Shown here one piece after another: positions 1 to 10,976 of a DNA stretch of 64,000 nucleotides. The stretch covers positions 71,893 to 135,892 of the forward strand of contig DATKND010000007.1 in the NCBI GenBank assembly GCA_035541475.1, written 5' to 3'. This stretch comes from DASUFZ01 sp035541475 (lineage in GTDB: Bacteria; Myxococcota_A; UBA9160; SMWR01). The notes under the pieces are model-generated. The model did not search any database and was not told where the DNA came from. It saw only the letters and a program-made list of their open reading frames with translations. Every line of letters begins with the position of its first letter. Positions within the stretch are counted from its first letter, which is position 1. Both the position numbers and the translations under genes were made by a program.

Positions 1-35
1 CGCTCGGCGAGCGTCGCGCGGAGCGGAACGGATCG

Positions 36-572
36 CTACAGCAGCAGGCCCTGCGCCGGACGCGACTGCTCCATCGCGAGCAGGCGAGCCTTCAGCGCGA
101 CACCGCCGCCGTAGCCGGCGAGGCGGCCGTCGCTCGCGATCACGCGATGACAGGGCACGACGATCGCGAGCGGATTCGAGCCGTTGGCCGTGCCGACGGC
201 GCGCACCGCGTTCGGGCGGCCGACCTCGCGCGCGATGTCGGCGTAGCTGCGCGTCTCGCCGTACGGGATCTCTCGGAGCGCGCTCCAGACCTCGAGCTGG
301 AACGGCGTCCCGCGGAGATCGAGCGCCAGTCCGAACTGCGTGCGCTTGCCATCGAGGTACTCCTGCAGCTCGCGGACCGCCTGGCGATTCGGCGCGTAGC
401 CCTCGACGCACTGCGCGCCGGGAGCGACGCGCTGGAGCCAGCCCGAGAGACCGCGTCCGTCGGCGTGGGGGAGCTCGACGTATGCGAGTCCCTCGGCGGT
501 GGAGGCGAGCCGAAGCGTCCCGATCGGCGAGTCCACCCGAGCCGTGTGGACGATCTCCATGGCGGCCGTCAC
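36..572 (-). CDS. ogt: methylated-DNA--protein-cysteine S-methyltransferase
   Basis: Suicide DNA-repair protein that moves an alkyl group from O6-alkylguanine to its own cysteine. The 178-residue product carries the invariant acceptor motif PCHRV with Cys141, followed by the usual GxLxGYGGG segment, and a ribonuclease-like N-terminal domain. The length matches Ogt/AdaB proteins. The GTG start at 572 has GGAGG about 10 bases upstream; an in-frame ATG four codons later is the alternative. It diverges from galE across an 82-bp gap, so both may share a promoter region. Confidence 0.93.
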   Translation of the reverse strand: MTAAMEIVHTARVDSPIGTLRLASTAEGLAYVELPHADGRGLSGWLQRVAPGAQCVEGYAPNRQAVRELQEYLDGKRTQFGLALDLRGTPFQLEVWSALREIPYGETRSYADIAREVGRPNAVRAVGTANGSNPLAIVVPCHRVIASDGRLAGYGGGVALKARLLAMEQSRPAQGLLL

Positions 573-654
573 GATAACACCACCTCCGCGCCACGGAAGC
601 GCCGTCTCGCGGGCAAGTCGCTAGATACGGACGTGAACGTCGACAGGAGACCGG

Positions 655-1638
655 GTGGCGCATCTGCTCGTGACCGGCGGCGCTGGTTACATCGGCTCGC
701 ACACGGTGCTCGCGCTGCGCGCCGCGGGTCACTCGGCCGTCATCGTCGACGATCTTCGCGCCGGCCACGCGTTCCTCGCGGGCGACACGCCGCTCGAGCG
801 CTGCGACATCGGCGACCGCGCCGGGCTCGACCGCGTGCTGCGTGGGCGAGGCCCCTTCGACGGGGTGCTGCACTTCGCGGCGTATCTGGTGGTGCCGGAG
901 TCCGTGGCGAAGCCGCTGATGTACTACACCAACAACGTCGGCGGATCCGCCCAGTTGATCCAGGCCTGCGTCGACCACGGGATCCGGGCCTTCGTGTTCT
1001 CGTCGAGCTGCGCGGTCTACGGCGTCCCGGCGAAGGTCCCGATCGGCGAGGACAACCCGCTCGCGCCGATCAACCCCTACGGCGCGACCAAGATGATGGT
1101 CGAGCGCATGCTCGCGGACGCGGAGCGCGCGCACGGGCTTCGCTACGCGGCGCTCCGCTACTTCAACGCCGCGGGCGCGGACGCGCAGGGACGCGCCGGC
1201 GAGTGCCACGAGCCGGAGATCCATCTGATCCCCTCCGCACTCCTGGCGCTCTCGGGGCTGCGGGGTCCCCTCGACGTCTTCGGCCGCGACTATCCGACGC
1301 CCGACGGCACCTGCATCCGCGACTACATCCACGTGACGGATCTCGCCGACGCGCACGTGCGCGCGATCGAGGCGCTGCTCGCGGGCCGCAGCGTCGGCCC
1401 GCGCAACCTCGGAACGGGCCAGGGCGCGTCGGTGCGCGAGGTGCTCGCCGCGATCGAGCGCGTCGCCGGGCGCTCGGTGCCTGTCCGCGAGGCGCCGCGC
1501 CGCCCCGGCGATCCGCCCGAGCTCGTCGCCGACGCGACGCACTTTCGCCGCGAGACGGGCTGGGAGCCGCACCACTCGGATCTCCGCACCATCGTGACGA
1601 CCGCGTGGGACTGGCTGCGCCGCTGGAAGGCACGCTAG
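655..1638 (+). CDS. galE: UDP-glucose 4-epimerase
   Basis: Interconverts UDP-glucose and UDP-galactose for surface polysaccharide. Extended SDR fold: NAD-binding GGAGYIGS at residues 8-15, SSSCAVYG near 117-123, and catalytic Tyr142-x3-Lys146 in NPYGATK. 327 residues is typical of GalE. The GTG start at 655 has AGGAGA five bases upstream. The ABC-F gene begins nine bases after its stop, suggesting co-transcription without an obvious functional link. Confidence 0.93.
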   Translation: MAHLLVTGGAGYIGSHTVLALRAAGHSAVIVDDLRAGHAFLAGDTPLERCDIGDRAGLDRVLRGRGPFDGVLHFAAYLVVPESVAKPLMYYTNNVGGSAQLIQACVDHGIRAFVFSSSCAVYGVPAKVPIGEDNPLAPINPYGATKMMVERMLADAERAHGLRYAALRYFNAAGADAQGRAGECHEPEIHLIPSALLALSGLRGPLDVFGRDYPTPDGTCIRDYIHVTDLADAHVRAIEALLAGRSVGPRNLGTGQGASVREVLAAIERVAGRSVPVREAPRRPGDPPELVADATHFRRETGWEPHHSDLRTIVTTAWDWLRRWKAR

Positions 1639-1647
1639 TCACCACGG

Positions 1648-3273
<1,626 letters not shown>

Positions 3274-3341
3274 CCGGCTCGCGACCGACACGCCGCATCG
3301 TTCGGATCCTGAACGGTGCCGTCGAAGACGCCTCCGCCCCA

Positions 3342-3358
3342 GGCAGCCGTTGGCTGCC
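3342..3358. terminator. hairpin between convergent genes
   Basis: Perfect 7-bp inverted repeat GGCAGCC-GTT-GGCTGCC in the 200-bp gap between the convergent ABC-F and metal-permease genes. There is no T-tract on either side, so a terminator role is inferred from position only. I see no gene in the rest of 3274-3473. Confidence 0.3.
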
Positions 3359-3473
3359 AGCGCAGTGGACGCTCACGCCCTTGGAGCTCCGCGCCGGGCG
3401 CCCAACGCGCCGGCCGGCTGGAACCGCCGGAACGCGACCGCCCCCGCGACGGCACCCGACCCGGCATGTCGAT

Positions 3474-4235
3474 CTATCTCGCGAACGGCACCGTGAGGAG
3501 GAAGATCGCCGCACTCACCAGGACGATGAGCGGGCCGGCGGCGTAGCCTGAGAGCTCGGACACGAGGATCCCCAGAACAGCGGAGCCGGCGCCGATGGCC
3601 GTCGCGCCCAGCGCGTACTGTCTCAGGCTCCGCGTCACGTTCCGCGAGGCCGCGGGGGGAATGGCGACTAGCGCCGCCGTGAGGAGCCCGCCGACCATCT
3701 TCACGCCGAGCGCCACGATCACTGCGATCATCAGCAGGTAGAGCAGGTCGTAACGCCGGACGTCGATCCCTTCCACGGCAGCAAGGTCCTCGGAGATGTT
3801 GCCGAGGACGAGCCTGGGGTACGCGCGCCAGACGACCCCGGCAACGGCGAGCGAGCCCGCGACCGAGAGCGCGGCTCCGCGCGCGCTGGTCCTCGAGATG
3901 TCGCCGACGAGCGCTGCCTCGGCCTGCTCGATGGGCAGGAGCACGAATGCGATCGCCACGCCGGACGCGAAGACGAGCGCCGTCAGCGCCTCGATCGGCA
4001 ACTTCGTCCGCAGCTCGAGCAGCCAGATCAGCACGACGCCGCCGATCACGAAAGGGAACGCGCCGAGCGAGACGTCGAAGCCGAAGAGCAATGCGAGCGC
4101 GATGCCGGGCAGCGTCAAGTGCCCGAGCGGGCCGGCGACGAGCGCCATGCGCCTGCCGAGCATGAGCGAGCCGAGCTGGCCAGCTGCGCCGCCGATGAAT
4201 ACGCCCGACACGAGGCTGAGAAAGACAGGGTTCAC
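3474..4235 (-). CDS. ABC-3 family metal (Zn/Mn-type) transporter permease
   Basis: Integral membrane subunit of 253 residues with about eight hydrophobic helices, matching the ZnuB/MntB/TroC-type permease family (for example the GAAGQLGSLMLGRRMALVAG start and the KMVGGLLTAALVAIPPAAS segment). The GTG start at 4235 overlaps the stop of the ATPase gene as GTGA, so the two are translationally coupled. No periplasmic metal-binding protein (ZnuA type) is present nearby. The transported metal cannot be told from sequence. Confidence 0.85.
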   Translation of the reverse strand: MNPVFLSLVSGVFIGGAAGQLGSLMLGRRMALVAGPLGHLTLPGIALALLFGFDVSLGAFPFVIGGVVLIWLLELRTKLPIEALTALVFASGVAIAFVLLPIEQAEAALVGDISRTSARGAALSVAGSLAVAGVVWRAYPRLVLGNISEDLAAVEGIDVRRYDLLYLLMIAVIVALGVKMVGGLLTAALVAIPPAASRNVTRSLRQYALGATAIGAGSAVLGILVSELSGYAAGPLIVLVSAAIFLLTVPFAR

Positions 4236-4939
4236 GAGCGACCGCCGTGCGCGTGCTGGTAGAGCGCGACCTCGGTCCCGAACAGGCGCCGCAGATTCTC
4301 GGGCGTGAGCGTCTCGAGGGGCGGTCCCTGACAGACCGGGCGCCGGTCGAGACACAGCACCGTCGACGAGAGCCGGTGAACGACCGAGAGGTCGTGGGTC
4401 ACGATCAGCATGGTCAGCTCGCGCTCGCGGTGCAGCCTCGCGAGCAGCGCGTAGACCGTTTCGCTCCCGCCGATGTCGATTCCCGCCGTCGGCTCGTCGA
4501 AGAGCAGAACGTCGGGGTCCCCCGCGAGAGCCCATGCGATCAGCACGCGCTGGAACTGGCCGGAGGAGAGTCCACCGAGCGGCTGCCGCTGCACCTCCGG
4601 CTCGAGACCGACCGAGCGCAGCACAGCAGCGACGTCGCATTCGGCGCCGCGCTTGAGCGCAAAGAAGTCCGCCACGGACAGCGGAATGTTCCGGACATAC
4701 GGCAGACGCTGCGGGACGTAGCCAATGCGCGTGCCGGCCCTCCACTCGATCGATCCCTGGTGCGGCAGCGTGCCGAGCAGAGCGCGCAGGAACAGCGTCT
4801 TGCCGGCGCCGTTCGGACCGAGAATGGTGACGACCTCCCCGCGGCGCACGGTCAGCGAGACGTCGGAGAGAACGACCCGCCCCTCCAGCGTCACATTCAG
4901 GTCGGAGACCCGCAGCACCGTCTCGTCCGGACCGGCCAT
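4232..4939 (-). CDS. ABC-type metal transporter ATPase (ZnuC-like)
   Basis: 235-residue ATPase that powers the coupled permease. It shows Walker A GPNGAGKT, signature LSSGQFQRV, Walker B VLLFDEPTAG and the switch histidine in VTHDLS. The signature is the SSGQ form common in ZnuC-like proteins. It begins 27 bases after the sigma54-type regulator on the same strand, so regulator, ATPase and permease may form one transcript. The C-terminus ends in His/Gly-containing HAHGGRS. Confidence 0.87.
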   Translation of the reverse strand: MAGPDETVLRVSDLNVTLEGRVVLSDVSLTVRRGEVVTILGPNGAGKTLFLRALLGTLPHQGSIEWRAGTRIGYVPQRLPYVRNIPLSVADFFALKRGAECDVAAVLRSVGLEPEVQRQPLGGLSSGQFQRVLIAWALAGDPDVLLFDEPTAGIDIGGSETVYALLARLHRERELTMLIVTHDLSVVHRLSSTVLCLDRRPVCQGPPLETLTPENLRRLFGTEVALYQHAHGGRS

Positions 4940-4966
4940 GTACGAATCCGTCCGGGCGCCTCGCGC

Positions 4967-6466
<1,500 letters not shown>

Positions 6467-6489
6467 AACGAGAGGACGCTAGCAAGCAA

Positions 6490-6534
6490 GCGGCCGAAGG
6501 CCGCGCGCAGCGAACCGCAGGCGAGCGAAGTTCC
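6490..6534 (+). repeat. interspersed hairpin repeat, copy A
   Basis: A perfect hairpin GCGGCC-GAA-GGCCGC (6490-6504) is followed by a GCGCAGCGAACCGCAGGCGA-type tail ending in GCGAAGTTC. The same hairpin-plus-tail pattern occurs at six other loci in this window. It lies in the intergenic gap 6467-6638. Confidence 0.75.
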
Positions 6535-6557
6535 GAGGTCCGGACCGGGTCGGGGAA

Positions 6558-6571
6558 GGCACCGAGCTTGC
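6558..6571 (+). promoter_or_regulatory. candidate sigma54 promoter
   Basis: GGCACCGAGCTTGC matches the sigma54 consensus GGCAC-N5-TTGC with the required ten bases between the -24 GG and -12 GC. It is next to a gene for a sigma54-dependent activator but points rightward, toward a strong hairpin and then genes on the opposite strand, so no coding target is obvious. A chance match in 64 kb of GC-rich DNA is quite possible. Confidence 0.3.
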
Positions 6572-6587
6572 TGGCGTACCGCGAGCA

Positions 6588-6618
6588 AGCCGGGCCGGCC
6601 TCGATCGCCGGCCCGGCT
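6588..6618 (-). terminator. 12-bp perfect stem-loop downstream of the small basic protein
   Basis: Arms AGCCGGGCCGGC and GCCGGCCCGGCT flank a seven-base loop. It starts 20 bases past the stop of the leftward gene 6639-6962, the position expected of a transcription end. It lacks a U-tract, so a rho-independent mechanism is not certain. Confidence 0.5.
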
Positions 6619-6638
6619 CTCGACTGTGACCGGTCGGG

Positions 6639-6962
6639 CTAGCGGCGTGCCGTGCGGCGGCGCGCCGGTCGGCGCGAGGAGCGAGCCGTGCGGCGGCGGC
6701 CCGTGCTGCGCTTCGCGGGCTTGCGGCCGCGTCGCGCGGAGCGCTTCATGCGCACCTTGGAGACGTTCCCCTTCTTGTCGATGAAGTAGAGGAAGCCGTC
6801 CTCCCGGTCGATGCCGCACTTCGCGACCTTCTGCGGCCCGCCTCTCGGGACCTTGCCTCCGCCTCGCGCCATGCGGGTCCGGCTCACGTCGCCTTGCTTG
6901 TCGACGTAGTAGAGCCAGCCCTTCTCCCGCTTGATTCCGGTACTCGCAACGATCTGGGCCAT
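6639..6962 (-). CDS. small protein with duplicated LYYVDK-type repeat and Arg-rich tail
   Basis: 107-residue soluble protein. A motif of the form GI-x-RE-x-G-[WF]LY-[YF]-x-DK-x-G-[DN]VS occurs twice, at about residues 9-31 and 50-72, each followed by a basic stretch. Residues 73-107 are almost entirely Arg, Lys, Ala, Ser and Thr, like histone H1-type tails. This suggests nucleic-acid binding; no enzymatic motif is present. The ATG at 6962 is chosen because GGAGG lies seven bases upstream and because the first repeat begins soon after it. I recall similar repeat units in hypothetical delta-proteobacterial proteins, but cannot name a function. Confidence 0.82.
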   Translation of the reverse strand: MAQIVASTGIKREKGWLYYVDKQGDVSRTRMARGGGKVPRGGPQKVAKCGIDREDGFLYFIDKKGNVSKVRMKRSARRGRKPAKRSTGRRRTARSSRRPARRRTARR

Positions 6963-7119
6963 CGGGCCTCCAATGAACGGGGTCTCGCGAATGGAGGGGA
7001 GGCGGCGCGGGACCGGAGGATCGTGGCGGTGCGACGAGCAGCGCTCGACGCAGTCGAGCCGTCGCACCGCGGCGGAGCTTCGCGCTCCCTCCGTCGGGTG
7101 TCAACGGCCTTTCAGCTAC

Positions 7120-8121
7120 TTACCGACGGAGTTGCGGGCGCGTCCGGCCCGGGGCCTCGGCCCGCCGGGCCTGGACCCGACGCTCGACGGCGTCGATCAC
7201 GTCGGCCTCGAGGCTGCGTCCCTCGATCTCGTCGATCTCCTGCACGCCCGTCGGACTGGTGACGTTCACCTCGGTGAGGCGGCCGCCGATCACGTCGAGC
7301 CCGACGAAGAAGAGGCCGTCGCGGCGCAGGCTCGGCGCGACGCGGTCGACGATCGCGCGATCGCCCTCGTCGAGCGAGGTCTTGGCGGCGCGCCCGCCGA
7401 CGTGGAGATTCGCGCGGTGCTCGTGCTCGGGCGGCACGCGCAGCAGCGCGCCGATCGGCTCGCCGTCGACGAGCAGGATGCGCTTGTCACCGTCGCGCAC
7501 GGCGGGGAGGTACTGCTGTCCCATCACCGCTCGCGTTCCGAAGCGCGTCGACTGCTCGAGGATCGAGATCAGGTTCCTGTCGCGCGCCGAGACGTGGAAG
7601 ATGCCCTCGCCGCCGCGGCCGTCGAGCGGCTTCACGATCATCTCGCCGCCGAGCTCGTCGAGGAACGCGCGCAGCTCGCCGATCGATCGCGTCACGCGCG
7701 TCGGCGGCATCAGGTCTGCGAAGTGCAGCGCGTAGAGCTTCTCGTTGGCGGAGAGGATGCCCTCGGGCCGATTCAGCACGAGCGCGCGGCGACACAGCGA
7801 AAGGATCTGCGTGGCCGTGACGTAGTCGGCGTCGACGGGCGGGTCCTTGCGCTGGAAGACGACGTCGGCGACCTCGTCGAGCGCGACGCGCTCCGGCTCG
7901 CCGAGCTCCGCGTGACGCCCGACCTCGCGCCGCAGTGTGACGGGGCGCACACGCGCGACGGGCCCTCGCGCCGCGTCGACGCCGAGGTCCGGCTGCTCGA
8001 GGTAGAGCAGCCGGTGCCCTCGGCGCTGCGACTCGAGCATCAGGACGAAGGTGGTGTCGCCGCGGATGTCGATGGACTGGATCGGGTCCATCACGAAGGC
8101 GAAGGTGAGACCCGAACTCAT
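7120..8121 (-). CDS. gshB: glutathione synthetase
   Basis: ATP-dependent ligation of glycine to gamma-glutamylcysteine. The 333-residue product has the GshB N-terminus (FVMDPIQSIDIRGDTTF), the ATP-grasp region with VKPLDGRGGEGIF, the RILLVDGEPIGALLRVP segment and the Mg/substrate motif EVNVTSPTGVQEID. Its length is typical. With the GST gene at 34759 it indicates that the organism makes and uses glutathione. gshA is not in the window. Confidence 0.95.
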   Translation of the reverse strand: MSSGLTFAFVMDPIQSIDIRGDTTFVLMLESQRRGHRLLYLEQPDLGVDAARGPVARVRPVTLRREVGRHAELGEPERVALDEVADVVFQRKDPPVDADYVTATQILSLCRRALVLNRPEGILSANEKLYALHFADLMPPTRVTRSIGELRAFLDELGGEMIVKPLDGRGGEGIFHVSARDRNLISILEQSTRFGTRAVMGQQYLPAVRDGDKRILLVDGEPIGALLRVPPEHEHRANLHVGGRAAKTSLDEGDRAIVDRVAPSLRRDGLFFVGLDVIGGRLTEVNVTSPTGVQEIDEIEGRSLEADVIDAVERRVQARRAEAPGRTRPQLRR

Positions 8122-8201
8122 TCAGTCGGCGCTCGCTCCGGCCGAAGCGGTAGCGCAGGGCGGAAGGCGTCGGCTACGGTCGCAAAACCCCCGGAGAGAC
8201 G

Positions 8202-10919
8202 ATGAGTTCCGACACGGCGGGGCGCTCGCGCGGACACTGGTTCCTGCGCCTGCTGATGCTCTCGGCCGCACTGCTCGTGCTCGGCGGCGCGGCCGGGATG
8301 GCGGGGTTCTACTTCGCCTTCCTGCGCGACCTGCCCGACCTCCGCAGCGTTTCCGACTACCGCCCGCCGGTGGTGAGCATCGTCCTCGATCGAAACGGAC
8401 GTCCAATCGGGGAGTTCTCGAGGGAGCGCCGCCGCCTCACGCCGCTCGAGCAGATCCCGCGCCACGTCGTGATGGCGTTCGTCTCCGGCGAGGACAAGTC
8501 GTTCTTCGAGCACGGCGGCATCGACTTCCAGGCGATCCTGCGGGCGGCCTGGTCGAACGTGATGGCCGGCGAGACCGTCGGCGGCGCCAGCACGATCACG
8601 CAGCAGACCGTGAAGGCGCTGCTGCTCTCTCCCGAGCGCACCTATCGTCGCAAGATCCGCGAGGTGATCCTCGCTCGGCGCATCGAGCAGCACTTCTCGA
8701 AGGACGAGATCCTCTACCTCTACCTGAACCAGATCTACTTCGGTCACGGCGCGTACGGCATCGGCGAGGCCGCGCGCACCTACTTCGGCAAGGAAGTGTC
8801 GGACCTCAGTGTCTCCGAGGGCGCGCTGCTCGCGGGGTTGCCGAAGGCGCCGTCGCGCTATTCGCCCTTCGAGAATCCGACGCGCGCCGATCAGCGCCGA
8901 CGCTACGTGCTCGCGCGCATGCGCGAGGACGGCGTGATCGACGAGCCGACCTATCGCGCGGCGGTCGCCGAGCAGCCGAAGCTCGCCAGCGGCAAGTGGC
9001 TGGACGACTACGCGGACGCCGCCTACTTCGACGAGGAGGTGCGCCGCCATCTCTTCGAGGTGCTCGGCGGCGAGACCGTGCTCGCGGGCGGCTTGCGCAT
9101 CGAGACCACGCTCGACACCGACCTCCAGAAGGCCGCGGTGAAGTCGCTGCGAGAAGGGCTCGAGGAGCTCGACCATCGCCAGGGCTACCGGGGGCCCGGG
9201 CGCCGCGTCGAGCCGGCAAAGATCCGAGAGAGCCTGCAAGCGCTCGCGGTGGAGAACGGCCTCGCGCCGCCGGCCGACAAGCCGGATTCGGGGGAGTCGG
9301 CCGAGTCGCACGAGAGCGCGTCGGCCGAAGCGCCGCACCCCGACGACACCGCCGCACCGCGGGCGCCGCTCGTCGACGCCGCGCTCGACCCGGCCGCGCG
9401 CGTGCGCGCTCGCTTCGACGCGCAGGGGCCGCTCTCCGGCGTCGTGCTCTCCGTCGACGACAAGGCAGGCGTGGCGCGCGTCGCCTTCGGGCCGGGCGTC
9501 GAAGCGGAGGTCCACCTCGAGGACGTGAACTGGGCGCGGCCGGTCGACCCGGACCGCGAGCCCTACACCATTTCGCGCATCGGCGAGGCGTTCCGGCGCG
9601 GCGACGTCGCGCGCTTCGCACCGCTCCCGCCGGCGGCCGCAGAGCCCGCGGACGCGAAGAAGGACGGGAAGAAGGGCGCGCCGCCGCAGGCCGCCGACGA
9701 AGGTCCGCTGCGCGTGCGCCTCGCGCAGACGCCGCTCGTGCAGGGCGCGCTGCTCTCCTTCGACCTCCACGGCGATGTGCTCGCCTTCGTCGGCGGCTAC
9801 GACTTCGAGAAGAGCGAGTTCAACCGCGTCACGCAGTCGCGCCGCCAGCCGGGCTCGGCCTTCAAGCCCTTCATCTACGGCGCGGCGCTCGCGCAGGAGG
9901 ACGCGCAGGGCCACAAGAAGTACACGCCGGCCTCCATCATCTACGACCGGCCGAAGGTCTACACCGATCAGTACACCGGTCTGGTGTGGAAGCCGAAGAA
10001 CTACGGACGCGAGTTCTACGGACCCATCACCTTCCGCAAGGCGCTCGCCAAGTCGATCAACACGGCGGCCGTGCACCTCTCCGAGGAGGTCGGCATGGGC
10101 GAGGTGATCCGCTACGCGCGCAAGCTCGGGATCGAGTCGCCGATCGAGCCGACGCTCGCGACGGCGCTCGGCACGAGCGGCTTCTCGCTGCTCGAGCTGA
10201 CGCGCGGCTACGCCGTGTTCGTGAACGGCGGCCGCCGCCTGGTGCCGCGCTACATCACGCGCGTCACCGACCGCGACGGCAACGTGCTGCTCGAGCGCGT
10301 CGCGCTCGGCACCGACCTCGAGGCCACGCCGCCTCCCGAGGCGACCGCGACGGCCGACGGCGCCCCGCCGGCCGACCCGATGCAGGTGATCCCGCCGGGC
10401 GACGCGTATCTGATGGTCGACCTGCTGCGCGCGGTCGTGCTCGAGGGCACGGGCGTGAAGCTGCGCGCGCTCGGCCGCCCCGTGGCCGGCAAGACCGGCA
10501 CCACGAACGACCAGGCCGACGCCTGGTTCGTCGGCTTCTCGCCGGACATCGTGACCGGCGTGTGGGTCGGCTACGACGTCGCGCGCTTCCTCGGTCCGGG
10601 GGAGACGGGCGCGCACGCCGCCGCGCCGATCTGGATGGACTACATGCGCGTCGCGATGGCGGATCGACCGGATCGCGACTTCTCGCCGCCCGACTCGATC
10701 GTGTTCGCGCGCATCGACCGCGAGAGCGGGCTGCTCTCGGACGGCGACGGCCCCGACACCGTCTTCCAGTCCTTCCTCGCCGGCACCGAGCCGACGGAGA
10801 CGGCCGACGCGCAGCGCCATACCTCCGAGGCGCTCCAGGAGCTGCGCGAGGACTCGCTCTCGAGCGGCGAGGGCGAGGACAGCTCGCTGCGCGTGATGCA
10901 GAACAACGACGAGCTCTAG
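8202..10919 (+). CDS. mrcA: penicillin-binding protein 1A, bifunctional glycosyltransferase/transpeptidase
   Basis: Class A PBP of 905 residues that polymerises and crosslinks peptidoglycan. An N-terminal membrane anchor at about 12-40 is followed by the GT51 domain with catalytic Glu97 in GEDKSFFEHGG and the GGASTITQQ motif. A long OB-like insert with an Ala/Pro/Glu-rich stretch (about 350-400) precedes the transpeptidase domain: Ser552-x2-Lys555 in PGSAFKPF, Ser618-Ile-Asn and Lys764-Thr-Gly. The C-terminus is acidic. The start follows GGAGAG by four bases. Monocistronic. Confidence 0.95.
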   Translation: MSSDTAGRSRGHWFLRLLMLSAALLVLGGAAGMAGFYFAFLRDLPDLRSVSDYRPPVVSIVLDRNGRPIGEFSRERRRLTPLEQIPRHVVMAFVSGEDKSFFEHGGIDFQAILRAAWSNVMAGETVGGASTITQQTVKALLLSPERTYRRKIREVILARRIEQHFSKDEILYLYLNQIYFGHGAYGIGEAARTYFGKEVSDLSVSEGALLAGLPKAPSRYSPFENPTRADQRRRYVLARMREDGVIDEPTYRAAVAEQPKLASGKWLDDYADAAYFDEEVRRHLFEVLGGETVLAGGLRIETTLDTDLQKAAVKSLREGLEELDHRQGYRGPGRRVEPAKIRESLQALAVENGLAPPADKPDSGESAESHESASAEAPHPDDTAAPRAPLVDAALDPAARVRARFDAQGPLSGVVLSVDDKAGVARVAFGPGVEAEVHLEDVNWARPVDPDREPYTISRIGEAFRRGDVARFAPLPPAAAEPADAKKDGKKGAPPQAADEGPLRVRLAQTPLVQGALLSFDLHGDVLAFVGGYDFEKSEFNRVTQSRRQPGSAFKPFIYGAALAQEDAQGHKKYTPASIIYDRPKVYTDQYTGLVWKPKNYGREFYGPITFRKALAKSINTAAVHLSEEVGMGEVIRYARKLGIESPIEPTLATALGTSGFSLLELTRGYAVFVNGGRRLVPRYITRVTDRDGNVLLERVALGTDLEATPPPEATATADGAPPADPMQVIPPGDAYLMVDLLRAVVLEGTGVKLRALGRPVAGKTGTTNDQADAWFVGFSPDIVTGVWVGYDVARFLGPGETGAHAAAPIWMDYMRVAMADRPDRDFSPPDSIVFARIDRESGLLSDGDGPDTVFQSFLAGTEPTETADAQRHTSEALQELREDSLSSGEGEDSSLRVMQNNDEL

Positions 10920-10976
10920 AGAGATCGCGCTCGTCGCGACGGCGTCGCGCCCGTCTGTCTGCTAGTCAACTCCGCC

